NCBI GenBank assembly: GCA_944324485.1
Contig: CALUWM010000004.1
Location: 17,994 to 81,993 of the forward strand
DNA: 64,000 bases
Direction: 5' to 3'
Origin: Candidatus Gastranaerophilales bacterium
GTDB lineage: Bacteria > Cyanobacteriota > Vampirovibrionia > Gastranaerophilales > Gastranaerophilaceae
This document shows, in pieces, positions 46,504 to 54,556 of this stretch. A model generated the notes under the pieces. The model had not been told where the DNA came from. It saw nothing but the letters and a program-made list of their open reading frames with translations, and searched no databases. Position 1 is the first letter of the stretch; each line of letters starts with the position of its first letter. A program made the translations under genes and the position numbers.

Positions 46504-47868
46504 ATGAAAAAAATAGTTATAATAGGTGGCGGTGCAGCGGGTGCAAAGGCTGCCTCTAAATCTAAAAGATTAAATCCCGAAAATCATGTTGAATTATATA
46601 CAAGAGATAGCGAAATTGCCGTTTCATTGTGTGGTTTGCCTTATTATATAGAAGGTTCTGTTGATGACATTAATAAATTGATTATAAGAACACCTAAAGA
46701 TTTTTTAAATATGGGAATATCAGTTTTCCTAAATCATAATTTAGAAGAGATTTACCCTGAGCAAAATTGTGTTTTAATAAATGGAAATCATATTTTTTAT
46801 GATGAGTTGATTTTAGCACTTGGTGCGGATGTTAATATACCTAATATCGAAAACATATTTGCTAACAATGTTTTTACATTAAGAAGTATCGCCTCAGGAA
46901 AGGCTATTAGAGAAAAAATGTTTAATTCAAAATCGGTTATTCTTCTTGGTGCGGGATATATCGGAATTGAATTAGCTGAAGCTTTTATAAAGAATGGTCT
47001 CGATGTAATTATAGTTGAAGCTAAAGACCGCATTGCTTCTGATTTTGATGAAGATTTTTCTAAATTAATTCAAGATGTTATTATCTCAAAATGTAATTCT
47101 AAAATGCAAACTTTTTACGGAGAAAGGGCGGTAAAAATTACAGTTGATGAAAATAATAATTTTAAAAGTCTGATAACCGAATCTCAAAAAGAATTTTTTG
47201 CTGACTTTTTAGTATTAAGTACAGGTGCTTCTCCAAATACTGGTATAGCTCAAAAGTCAGGCATTAAACTTGGCATAACAGGTGCTATTGAGGTTGATAA
47301 CAGAATGCGGACAAATATTAAAAATATTTTTGCTTGCGGTGATTGCACTCAAAAATATGATATAGTTACACGAGAACCGGCTTATCTTGGATTGGGAACT
47401 ATTGCCAATAAAGAGGGTAGAGTTGCCGCTATTAATGCAACCTGTAACAAAGAATTTGAAGTGTTTGATGGTATATTAAGTTCAGTTATAACAAGATTTT
47501 TTGATTATACCATCTCTAAAACAGGTCTTACTTTTCAAAAAGCAATGGAATACTCTAAAAAAGTTAATTTAGAGCCAATAAGTGCAACCATAACAAAAAA
47601 GGATAAAGCCAGCTATATGCCTTTTACAAATGAATTGACTTTAAAAGTTGTAGCAGATAAAAGAAGCGGTGAAATTTTAGGTGCTCAAAGTATTGGCTGT
47701 GTTGGTAATGTAGCACAACGAATAAATACTATTACTTCAGCTCTTAAAGCAAGGTTGACAGTCGATGAACTTTTGCATCTGGACTTACCGTATGCGCCAC
47801 CTTATTCGAGTTCTGTTGATCCTATTTTGACTGCTGCATATAAATTGAAAGATCAAATCAAAAAATAA
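46504..47868 (+). CDS. CoA-disulfide reductase / NADH oxidase-like flavoprotein
   Basis: A 454-residue pyridine-nucleotide disulfide oxidoreductase. FAD motif GGGAAG (8-13), NAD motif GAGYIG and a single redox cysteine C43 in the SLCGLPYYIEG segment, the pattern of CoA-disulfide reductases and NADH oxidases. It probably keeps coenzyme A or another small thiol reduced, or reduces O2 to water; the two cannot be separated by sequence alone. I used the ATG at 46504; a TATAAA box lies 7 nt before it and there is no Shine-Dalgarno sequence. A terminator follows. Confidence 0.87.
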   Translation: MKKIVIIGGGAAGAKAASKSKRLNPENHVELYTRDSEIAVSLCGLPYYIEGSVDDINKLIIRTPKDFLNMGISVFLNHNLEEIYPEQNCVLINGNHIFYDELILALGADVNIPNIENIFANNVFTLRSIASGKAIREKMFNSKSVILLGAGYIGIELAEAFIKNGLDVIIVEAKDRIASDFDEDFSKLIQDVIISKCNSKMQTFYGERAVKITVDENNNFKSLITESQKEFFADFLVLSTGASPNTGIAQKSGIKLGITGAIEVDNRMRTNIKNIFACGDCTQKYDIVTREPAYLGLGTIANKEGRVAAINATCNKEFEVFDGILSSVITRFFDYTISKTGLTFQKAMEYSKKVNLEPISATITKKDKASYMPFTNELTLKVVADKRSGEILGAQSIGCVGNVAQRINTITSALKARLTVDELLHLDLPYAPPYSSSVDPILTAAYKLKDQIKK

Positions 47869-47889
47869 AGTGCCGTTTCCGGCACTTTA
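47867..47889. terminator. Probable bidirectional terminator
   Basis: AAAGTGCCG-TTTC-CGGCACTTT hairpin between the CoA-disulfide reductase-like gene and the convergent copy B gene; the T-run is short. Confidence 0.7.
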
Positions 47890-47931
47890 AAAGTTACACT
47901 TTATGTATTTGGTTTTACTTGGCTATTTAAA

Positions 47932-48462
47932 TTATGCTAATTTTATTGTCGAATTTTGAATTTCAGTGCTTACTGCTTCGGACACTGCTTGCATTTCTTG
48001 GCTGATTGCTTCCATTTGTGATTCAACCTCAACTTGTTCCATATCAAGTTGTGTTTCTTGGTCAGAGACCTCTTCTTCAATCATTGCGAGTTCTCCTTCG
48101 TAGTATGTTTTTTCAGCATCCACATTTTCAGTATAGTCTAGCTGTAAATTTGATAATTCCATTTGAAGATCACTTATTTGACCGTCAAAATCAGTAGATG
48201 AATCAGCTCCACTTTCTTTTGCTTGTTTCTTTTGTTCTCTTAAGTCCGATATTTGATCCATAATACTTTGTCTGCTTGTTCTGTATTCATCTTTAATCGG
48301 CATAAGTGCTTGTTCTTGTTGATTTTGAATTGAAGCTGTTTCGTATTGTTTTTGTCTTGCCAGCTGTCTTTTTTCACGCGAAATTTGTAAATCTCTTAAT
48401 TGATAATAAGCGTGTGCTTGTTTAAGTTCTCTTTTTCTTAATGTAAGTGTAACCCATCCCAT
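47932..48462 (-). CDS. MxWVTLxLRK coiled-coil family protein, copy B
   Basis: A 176-residue member of the three-copy family. The first 55 residues are nearly identical to copy A (MGWVTLTLRKR, RDLQISREKRQLAR, KQYETASIQNQQ), and the C-terminal half has the same VESQMEAISQEMQAVSEAVST..QNSTIKLA signature. The middle is shorter (an acidic helix in place of copy A's insert) and highly charged, so the whole protein is a predicted coiled coil. No signal peptide or membrane helix; Cys is absent. An 18-nt element shared with copy A lies 83 nt upstream. Ribosome binding site GAGAAAGAGG. Confidence 0.75.
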   Translation of the reverse strand: MGWVTLTLRKRELKQAHAYYQLRDLQISREKRQLARQKQYETASIQNQQEQALMPIKDEYRTSRQSIMDQISDLREQKKQAKESGADSSTDFDGQISDLQMELSNLQLDYTENVDAEKTYYEGELAMIEEEVSDQETQLDMEQVEVESQMEAISQEMQAVSEAVSTEIQNSTIKLA

Positions 48463-48545
48463 AGTAAAACCTCTTTCTCCCCTTTAGTTTTGCTCGTGTA
48501 ATCTCGTGTAATTAATATTTTTGTAAGATAAATTTAATTTAAAAT

Positions 48546-48563
48546 TCCCTACACTGTAATAAA
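48546..48563 (-). promoter_or_regulatory. Shared 18-nt upstream element (copy B)
   Basis: The minus strand reads TTTATTACAGTGTAGGGA, identical to the element upstream of copy A (45880-45897). It lies 83 nt before the copy B ATG. Confidence 0.6.
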
Positions 48564-48696
48564 CAATTTTTGAAATCAAAAATTGCTTTTTAAAAAATAT
48601 TAATGTTACAAAACTTAACAAAAGCTTTCTAAAACCGCTGTATTATTAGGTATTTTAATACAGCAAAAAGAAAGAAGTTTTTGCTCATAGTATTTT

Positions 48697-48731
48697 ATTT
48701 CATTGTGCTATTTAATTTAGCACAATGAAAT
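48697..48731. repeat. Perfect 14-bp inverted repeat (probable terminator)
   Basis: ATTTCATTGTGCTA / TAGCACAATGAAAT with a 7-nt loop at the end of the 83-residue gene. There is no T-run on either side that clearly follows, but the stem is long and it may stop transcription. Confidence 0.7.
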
Positions 48732-48968
48732 AATTGTATTTTTTTTGCTTAAAACGCTAAAACCATATAATATTTCTTCTTTATATAGTTCAAGTTCGTC
48801 TTTAAAATAACATTCATTTTGATTGTTATTTTTTCCTTCTGTATTTAAAATTTTGTATAACGTCTCAAATTTTCTAAAATCCCTAGAGCAATTCAGCTCA
48901 AGCAATTTTGAGACAACATTCCTTCTGCAGTCGCTTTTTTTGCGACTGCTGTTTTTGTGCAATCCCAT
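48717..48968 (-). CDS. Small hypothetical protein beside the coiled-coil family
   Basis: An 83-residue basic-then-acidic protein (N-terminal KNSSRKKSDCRRN, then an acidic helix FKDELELYKEEI). It is not recognised. AGGGGGAA lies upstream of the ATG, and the related 20-nt upstream element at 49004-49023 lies about 36 nt before the start, as in copy A. A hairpin is embedded in its first codons (48927-48949). Its real status is uncertain, but the promoter-like element and the terminator-like repeat at its end support it. Confidence 0.5.
   Translation of the reverse strand: MGLHKNSSRKKSDCRRNVVSKLLELNCSRDFRKFETLYKILNTEGKNNNQNECYFKDELELYKEEILYGFSVLSKKNTIISLC
48927..48949. repeat. Inverted repeat inside the 83-residue gene
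   Basis: GCAGTCGC-TTTTTTT-GCGACTGC, followed on the plus strand by TGTTTTTGTG. It resembles a plus-strand terminator and overlaps the first 15 codons of the minus-strand gene. Confidence 0.6.
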
Positions 48969-49003
48969 AAATATACTATTCCCCCTAATTTGTGTGTGAC
49001 ATA

Positions 49004-49023
49004 TTCCCTACATGGGTATAAAG
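49004..49023 (-). promoter_or_regulatory. Related upstream element before the 83-residue gene
   Basis: The minus strand reads CTTTATACCCATGTAGGGAA, sharing the TTTAT...TGTAGGGA layout with the elements before copies A and B, and lies 36 nt before the ATG, as in copy A. Confidence 0.45.
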
Positions 49024-49080
49024 TATTTTTTGGTTTTTAAATTGACAAAAAATTTATAGTAACTTTACATTTCTTCAAGT

Positions 49081-49108
49081 TTGAATTTTTAAATTTTTTA
49101 CTTATAAT
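49081..49108 (+). promoter_or_regulatory. Promoter for the 49115 kinase gene (leaderless)
   Basis: TTGAAT (49081-49086), 16-nt spacer, TATAAT (49103-49108); the ATG at 49115 begins 6 nt later, so transcription is expected to begin at the start codon. No Shine-Dalgarno sequence. Confidence 0.6.
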
Positions 49109-49114
49109 TCGATT

Positions 49115-49633
49115 ATGAAGCATATTTTGGTTATTTCAGGAAAACAATATAGTGGCAAAGATACTCTTGCAAAGATTCTTTTAGAAAAACTTGACGGATA
49201 TAAAAGAATCGGGTTGGGAGATGCTATTAAGATTGAGTATTCAATAAGAAAAAAAATACCACTTGATGAAATTATTACAAATAAGCATCTATATAGAAAT
49301 GACTTGATAGAGCTTGGTAATTGGGGAAGAAGTGTTGATGATGATTTTTGGATTAAGAACTTGCTTGGTTTTGATAAAATCATAGTTCCTGATATTCGAG
49401 TTATTCATGAAGCGGAATTTTTTAAAAATGCAGGTGCTTTTTTAATAAGAGTTGAGTCTGATTATGTTAATAGGTCAAAAAGAGGCATTATTGTAAACGA
49501 TGATGATTTAACAGAAACCGCTTTGGATAATTATGGTGGTTTTAATATTACTGTATATAATAATTCAGATTATTCAAATTTAGTTAAAGAAGCCGATAAA
49601 ATCATAGATTGCTATCTAAAATTTATCGGCTAG
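49115..49633 (+). CDS. P-loop nucleotide/nucleoside kinase-like protein
   Basis: A 172-residue P-loop protein with Walker A GKQYSGKDT (9-17), matching small-molecule kinases such as dNMP kinase, dephospho-CoA kinase and phosphomevalonate kinase types (SGKDT pattern). Later segments include LGDAIKIEYSI, DIRVIHEAEFF (a DxR lid-like motif) and a substrate-lid region. The substrate is not clear; deoxynucleoside monophosphate kinase or phosphomevalonate kinase-like are the best guesses. It lies between coiled-coil family copies B and C on the opposite strand. Confidence 0.65.
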   Translation: MKHILVISGKQYSGKDTLAKILLEKLDGYKRIGLGDAIKIEYSIRKKIPLDEIITNKHLYRNDLIELGNWGRSVDDDFWIKNLLGFDKIIVPDIRVIHEAEFFKNAGAFLIRVESDYVNRSKRGIIVNDDDLTETALDNYGGFNITVYNNSDYSNLVKEADKIIDCYLKFIG

Positions 49634-49637
49634 AATT

Positions 49638-50105
49638 TTATTTAAAATTTAATTTTGAACTTTCAATATCTGAGCTTATTTGTTCGTTTACGCTTTCCAT
49701 TTCGCTTCTCATTGCTTCAAGTTGAGATTCTACTGTTGTTTGTTCTTCTTGCAGTCTTGTTTCTTGGTCTGTTGCAGCTTCTTCTAGCTCATTTAAGATA
49801 TCATCATAATAATCATTTATATTTTGTTTTTCTTCTTGATAATCTTCATTTGCTGCCGAATAGTTCATTTGCCATTCTGCATATTCATCAGAACTTATAT
49901 CAGGTCTTGCGTCTCTTATTTTTAAGTATTCAGACTTAGCTTCATTTAGCTCTTGTTTTTTTAATTTATTATAAATAGATTGTTCATAAGACAAATTTCT
50001 TTGAATGCCTCGTACTTGTCTTGACATTTGAAGATCTCGGAGCTCTAAGCTGTTAACTCCGCTTCTTAAAGATAATTTTCTTAGGTTTAGTGTTACCCAA
50101 CTCAT
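49638..50105 (-). CDS. MxWVTLxLRK coiled-coil family protein, copy C
   Basis: A 155-residue, more diverged member of the family. It keeps the MSWVTLNLRK start, RDLQMSRQVR and the C-terminal DQETRLQEEQTTVESQLEAMRSEMES helix with an SSDIESSKLNFK end. The middle is a short acidic helix (DYQEEKQNINDYYDD). It is a predicted coiled coil with no signal peptide or membrane helix and no cysteine. The upstream region contains ACTTTAT but not the full shared element. Ribosome binding site AAGAGGT. It is 4 bp from the convergent kinase gene. Confidence 0.72.
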   Translation of the reverse strand: MSWVTLNLRKLSLRSGVNSLELRDLQMSRQVRGIQRNLSYEQSIYNKLKKQELNEAKSEYLKIRDARPDISSDEYAEWQMNYSAANEDYQEEKQNINDYYDDILNELEEAATDQETRLQEEQTTVESQLEAMRSEMESVNEQISSDIESSKLNFK

Positions 50106-50236
50106 TTTTTTACCTCTTTTTTGTCTTAGAACTTTCGACTATTTAGTTCACATATATATAAAGTATATATTTTGTATTGAATTTCAATATACTTTAAATA
50201 ATTTACAAAACTTTACATAAAAAGAGGTTTGTAATT

Positions 50237-51103
50237 CTACTTTTCGTAAAAATTGTTTGTAATTAAATTTATGTATTCAACCATATGTGAAAAATATTCT
50301 AAATCACATTCCCCATTGATGATGATATCGCATTTTTCTTTGTTTGGAATTAAGTATTTTTGCCCTGCTTTTTTGATATAGTCCCAATGTTTTAGAGCAT
50401 TTTCTTCATCTTGATTGCGGTTTTTTGCTCTTTTAAGAAAACGTGTTTTTCTTTCTTTGTCATCTAAATCAATGTATACTTTTATGTCAAATACATCAGA
50501 GACTTTTTCATATATAGAGCACATTCCTTCGACAATAATTATTTTTTGTGATTTAACCGGAATTGACTTTGGTTTTGACTTGCCTGTACCATTTACAAGG
50601 TACTGTGGAGACATTATATCAAACCCCTTTTGTAGTTGAATAATATCAGCTTTTAATAGGTCTAAATCAAAGTTTTCGGGTGAATCTATATCGTAACCTG
50701 CATCCCTTAATAAATCAAAATTACCGTATTTTTCAATCAAATGTGATATATCTTTAAAATAATTGTCTGCTGCAAGAATCGTAACCGGCAGATTAAGTTT
50801 TTCTATACATTCTGTTATTTTTTTGCAAATTGTTGATTTTCCACTTGCAGATTCACCTGAAAGTGCAATTAATATTTTATTTTCAGGATGATTAATAAGC
50901 CTTTCCGTAAAGTTATCTAAAAAATCCTTCTTGTAGCTTATAATCATTTGTTTATTTGATTTTTTATCATGATTAATAATTTGTTTGAATTTTGTTTGTA
51001 GGTAGAACGCAAGTAAAGATCTGCCGGAGCGTGTTTGGCAGTTTGGTTTTTGAATTTTGTCTTTTGTTTGATTTTCAAGTAAATTTTTCACTAATGCGTT
51101 CAT
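50237..51103 (-). CDS. Uridine kinase-like P-loop kinase
   Basis: A 288-residue protein. After an N-terminal extension of about 75 residues of unclear role (basic, SGRSLLAFYLQTKFK) comes a Walker A GESASGKST (83-91) and a uridine/cytidine kinase or phosphoribulokinase-type core, with IVEGMCSIYEK, DLDDKERKTRFLKRAKNRN and a C-terminal helix. Pyrimidine-nucleoside phosphorylation is the family role; the exact substrate is inferred. It lies 20 bp downstream of rnpA, where yidD or yidC normally lies. Confidence 0.75.
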   Translation of the reverse strand: MNALVKNLLENQTKDKIQKPNCQTRSGRSLLAFYLQTKFKQIINHDKKSNKQMIISYKKDFLDNFTERLINHPENKILIALSGESASGKSTICKKITECIEKLNLPVTILAADNYFKDISHLIEKYGNFDLLRDAGYDIDSPENFDLDLLKADIIQLQKGFDIMSPQYLVNGTGKSKPKSIPVKSQKIIIVEGMCSIYEKVSDVFDIKVYIDLDDKERKTRFLKRAKNRNQDEENALKHWDYIKKAGQKYLIPNKEKCDIIINGECDLEYFSHMVEYINLITNNFYEK

Positions 51104-51122
51104 TGTATTTTGTATAATATCT

Positions 51123-51491
51123 CTAAATATATTTATTTGCTATTTTGTTTAGTAATATTAAAATAGATTTTTCAATTTCTTTAATGTTTTTGTTTAGTAT
51201 TTCTTCTTTTGCGCTAAAAATAAGACTTTGATAGTTATTTATGATGTTACTTTCTTCTTGTTTAAAGATTAATCTTATATTTTCTCTCATTAATCTTTTA
51301 ATTCGATTTCTTTTAGTGGCTCTTTTGTGAATTTTTTTAGAAACAACAAAACCTACCCTGGTGGGGCAGTTTTTGTCGAGTTTTAATTTTCCTGCATACA
51401 ATATTAATATTTCGTCTGATACTGTGTTTTTATTATTGTATGTTGCCCTGAAAGCCGATTTTGCTTTCAGTCTGTTTTCTTTTTTAAGCAC
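51123..51491 (-). CDS. rnpA: Ribonuclease P protein component
   Basis: Protein subunit of RNase P, which removes the 5' leader of tRNA precursors. The 122-residue, strongly basic protein has the RnpA pattern with [25 protein letters not shown] (the RNR box, about residues 45-70). It starts at GTG 51491, within the last codons of rpmH (8-bp overlap), the typical rpmH-rnpA order. Confidence 0.93.
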   Translation of the reverse strand: MLKKENRLKAKSAFRATYNNKNTVSDEILILYAGKLKLDKNCPTRVGFVVSKKIHKRATKRNRIKRLMRENIRLIFKQEESNIINNYQSLIFSAKEEILNKNIKEIEKSILILLNKIANKYI

Positions 51492-51636
51492 GGTTTTTTG
51501 CTGTTATTGCTACTTTATGACGACCTTTTGCACGTCTGGCATTAATAACGCGTCTTCCGTTTTTAGTAGCCATTCTTGCTCTGAAACCGCTTACATTTTG
51601 TCTTTTTCTTTTTGTACCTTCTAAAGTACGACGCAT
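51484..51636 (-). CDS. rpmH: 50S ribosomal protein bL34
   Basis: A 50-residue very basic ribosomal protein, [13 protein letters not shown] followed by [25 protein letters not shown] and a short tail; it matches bL34 in length and sequence. AAGGAGAAAATAAA precedes the ATG. It is followed by rnpA, with which it overlaps by 8 bp. The dnaA gene, which often sits nearby at the origin, is not present. Confidence 0.95.
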   Translation of the reverse strand: MRRTLEGTKRKRQNVSGFRARMATKNGRRVINARRAKGRHKVAITAKNRA

Positions 51637-51653
51637 TTTATTTTCTCCTTGTG

Positions 51654-51682
51654 ATTATATTTTGAGCTTGACATAGTAACAA
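51654..51682 (-). promoter_or_regulatory. Promoter for rpmH-rnpA
   Basis: Minus strand: -35 TTGTTA (51677-51682), 17-nt spacer, -10 TATAAT (51654-51659), then the ribosome binding site and ATG at 51636. It overlaps the divergent proC promoter. Confidence 0.75.
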
Positions 51683-51698
51683 TGTCGGTATTTACTAT
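51668..51698 (+). promoter_or_regulatory. Promoter for proC
   Basis: Consensus -35 TTGACA (51668-51673) followed by TACTAT (51693-51698) after 19 nt. It overlaps the rpmH promoter on the other strand, so the two divergent units share one short regulatory region. Confidence 0.5.
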
Positions 51699-51729
51699 AT
51701 TATATTGGACAAAATGAGGTGTCAAGGTT

Positions 51730-52533
51730 ATGAAATCAAATGTTAAGCTTGGAGTAATTGGTTGCGGAAAAATGGCGTCTGCAATATTAACGGGTGTTTT
51801 TAAAAATAAATTTTTAAATCCCGAGAATATTTTTTTATATGATGTTGATTTAAATGCTTCAAAATTATTGTCTGAAAAATTTGGTTTTAAGATTGTTGAT
51901 TCAATAGAAAATATAGTTGATATTTCAGATGTTATTTTACTTGCGGTTAAGCCATTTAAAATAGATGACGTTATGAATGTTATTAAGAAAAATTATAAAA
52001 ATAACTTGATATTGTCAATTTTAGCCGGTGTTAAGCTAAAAAAATATATGTCTTACATTGATAACATAAAAGTAATTAGGATTATGCCTAATACGCCGGC
52101 TTTGGTTAATGAAGGAATGAGTGCAGTATGTGCTTCTGATGATATCGATTCCAGTGATGTTGAATTTGCTTTAAATTTTATGGGTAATTGTGGCAAAGTA
52201 ATTAAAATAAGTGAAGAAAAAATAGATATTATAACAGCGCTTTCTGGTTCCGGACCTGCTTTTTATTTTAAAATTATTGAAGAATTTGCAAAATGTGCTT
52301 CAAAACTCGGGTTAAATTTTGATGAAGCTATGTTGTTAGCCTCTCAAACTGCCCTAGGTAGTGCTAAAATGTTAATTGAAAATAATTTTGATGCTGAAAC
52401 ATTAATAAAAAATGTTACTACCCCCGGTGGATGCACGGCAGTCGGTAATGACGTTTTAAACAGTTCTAATATTTCTAATATCCTTTATGATACTTTGAGT
52501 AAAACTGCAAAGAAAGCCTCGGAGCTTGGATAA
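51730..52533 (+). CDS. proC: Pyrroline-5-carboxylate reductase
   Basis: Final enzyme of proline synthesis, NAD(P)H-dependent. The 267-residue protein starts with the Rossmann motif VKLGVIGCGKMASAI and has the PNTPALVNEGMSA segment and the ALSGSGPAFYF...ALGSAKML active-site helix that define ProC. Length is normal. It is divergent from rpmH-rnpA and has AAGG before the start. It is followed by uvrB after a 35-bp gap that contains a promoter. Confidence 0.95.
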   Translation: MKSNVKLGVIGCGKMASAILTGVFKNKFLNPENIFLYDVDLNASKLLSEKFGFKIVDSIENIVDISDVILLAVKPFKIDDVMNVIKKNYKNNLILSILAGVKLKKYMSYIDNIKVIRIMPNTPALVNEGMSAVCASDDIDSSDVEFALNFMGNCGKVIKISEEKIDIITALSGSGPAFYFKIIEEFAKCASKLGLNFDEAMLLASQTALGSAKMLIENNFDAETLIKNVTTPGGCTAVGNDVLNSSNISNILYDTLSKTAKKASELG

Positions 52534-52562
52534 TTGTATTTAATTTTTAATTAAGCTAATAT
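52534..52562 (+). promoter_or_regulatory. Promoter for uvrB (leaderless)
   Basis: TTGTAT (52534-52539), 17-nt spacer, TAATAT (52557-52562); the ATG at 52569 begins 6 nt later. There is no Shine-Dalgarno sequence. Confidence 0.6.
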
Positions 52563-52568
52563 GAAATT

Positions 52569-54554
52569 ATGAAGTATAATAAATTCCAGCTTGTTTCGAA
52601 TTATAAACCATCAGGAGACCAGCCAAAAGCTATAAAACAGTTAACTGATGGATTAAATGAAGGTATGTTGTCTCAAACGCTTTTGGGTGTTACCGGTTCA
52701 GGTAAAACATATACTATTGCTAACGTAATACAAAATATTCAAAAACCTACTCTAGTTATAGCTCATAATAAAACATTAGCTGCTCAATTATATAACGAGT
52801 TTAAAGAATTTTTCCCCAACAATGCAGTTGAATATTTTATTTCATATTATGATTATTATCAGCCTGAAGCTTATATACCAAGAACAGATACTTACATTGA
52901 AAAATCTGCTTCAATTAATGATGAAATAGATAGATTGAGACATAATACAACAAGAAGCCTTTATGAAAGAAATGATGTAATTGTTGTTGCTTCTGTGAGT
53001 TGTATTTATGGTTTAGGCTTGCCTGAAAATTATTTTAAAGGAACTGTTACTTTGTGCGTAGGGCAGGAAATTTCAAGAAAAGATTTACTTACTTATCTTG
53101 TTGGTGTTCGATATGACAGAAACGATGTTGAGCTTTCTCGTTCTACGTTTAGAGCAAGGGGTGATGTCGTTGAAATAATGCCAAGTTATGAAAAAATTAT
53201 TAATCGTATTTCTTTTTTTGGTGATGAAATAGAAAAAATAACACGTATTGATGCTGTATCCGGTGAAATTATTGACACTCCTGATGAAATTGTAATTTAT
53301 CCGGCTGTGCATTATCTTTCTTATGATGAAAATTTGGATGAAACTATTTCGTTAATCAAAGAAGAATTAAACGAAAGATTGTCCGAACTAAAGAATGAAA
53401 ATAAAATCGTTGAAGCGCAAAGACTTTCGCAAAGAGTTAATTATGATTGTGAAATGATTAAAGAAATGGGATATTGTTCAGGAATTGAAAATTATTCAAG
53501 AATAATTGAAAGGAGAAAACCCGGAACTCCGCCTGCTACGTTATTGGATTATTTTGGTGACGATTTTTTAGTTGTTATTGATGAATCACATGTTACATTG
53601 CCACAGTTGAAGGGTATGTATTTTGGTGATAGGGCAAGAAAGAATGTTCTTGTGGATTACGGATTTAGATTACCTTGTGCAAGGGACAACAGACCTTTAA
53701 CTTTTGATGAGTTTTATAAAAAGATTGGACAGAAAATATTTATTTCTGCTACACCTGCTGATTTTGAGCGAAAAGAAAGTTGTCAAATAGTTGAGCAAAT
53801 AATACGTCCAACAGGTCTTTTAGATCCTTTAATAGAAGTCAGGCCTACTTTATCACAAGTTAAAGATTTAATTTGTGAAATAAATAAAACGATTGAAAAT
53901 AAAGATAAAGTTTTAATAACGACATTGACCAAAAAAATGGCAGAAGAACTTACTAATTATCTTCAAAATCAAGGATTAAAAGTAAGATATTTGCACAGCG
54001 AGGTAAAATCTCTTGAAAGAGTTGAAATTTTACGTGATTTAAGACTGGGCGAATTTGATATACTTGTCGGGGTTAATTTGCTTCGTGAAGGTCTAGATAT
54101 TCCTGAAGTTTCTCTTGTTGCTATTATGGATGCTGACAAGGAAGGCTTTTTAAGATGTGAAACATCCTTAATTCAAACCATAGGAAGAAGTGCAAGAAAT
54201 GTTAATGGCAGGGTTATTATGTATGCTGATAAAATAACTGATTCTATGAATATTGCAATAGAAGAAACAAAACGTCGTCGGTCTATTCAAATGAAATATA
54301 ATAAAGATAATAACATTACACCTAAAACAATAAAAAAATCTATTCAAAATAATTTATTGCAACTTGTTCAAAGTTATAGAAGTGTTGAAGATATTGTTGC
54401 AGAGCAAATGGTTGAACTTAATGTTGATAAAAAAGATTTACCGAAATTATTGGATAAGTTAGAAAAAGATATGCACAAAGCTGCAAAATTGCTGGATTTT
54501 GAAAGAGCAATTCAAATCAGAGATGAAATTAAAAAAATTAAAAGTCTTTTATAA
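52569..54554 (+). CDS. uvrB: UvrABC system protein B
   Basis: Helicase-like damage-verification subunit of nucleotide excision repair. The 661-residue product has Walker A GVTGSGKT (40-47), the [20 protein letters not shown] hairpin region, DEXx-type VVIDESH, helicase motifs including the [12 protein letters not shown] segment and IGRSARN, and a C-terminal UVR domain (residues about 620-660) that binds UvrC. Length is normal. uvrC lies about 3 kb downstream on the other strand. Confidence 0.97.
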   Translation: MKYNKFQLVSNYKPSGDQPKAIKQLTDGLNEGMLSQTLLGVTGSGKTYTIANVIQNIQKPTLVIAHNKTLAAQLYNEFKEFFPNNAVEYFISYYDYYQPEAYIPRTDTYIEKSASINDEIDRLRHNTTRSLYERNDVIVVASVSCIYGLGLPENYFKGTVTLCVGQEISRKDLLTYLVGVRYDRNDVELSRSTFRARGDVVEIMPSYEKIINRISFFGDEIEKITRIDAVSGEIIDTPDEIVIYPAVHYLSYDENLDETISLIKEELNERLSELKNENKIVEAQRLSQRVNYDCEMIKEMGYCSGIENYSRIIERRKPGTPPATLLDYFGDDFLVVIDESHVTLPQLKGMYFGDRARKNVLVDYGFRLPCARDNRPLTFDEFYKKIGQKIFISATPADFERKESCQIVEQIIRPTGLLDPLIEVRPTLSQVKDLICEINKTIENKDKVLITTLTKKMAEELTNYLQNQGLKVRYLHSEVKSLERVEILRDLRLGEFDILVGVNLLREGLDIPEVSLVAIMDADKEGFLRCETSLIQTIGRSARNVNGRVIMYADKITDSMNIAIEETKRRRSIQMKYNKDNNITPKTIKKSIQNNLLQLVQSYRSVEDIVAEQMVELNVDKKDLPKLLDKLEKDMHKAAKLLDFERAIQIRDEIKKIKSLL

Positions 54555-54556
54555 AT

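Noticed and set aside
51484..51730. Replication origin near rpmH-rnpA
   Set aside because: rpmH-rnpA often mark the origin, but dnaA and dnaN are absent and no TTATCCACA-type box cluster is visible.
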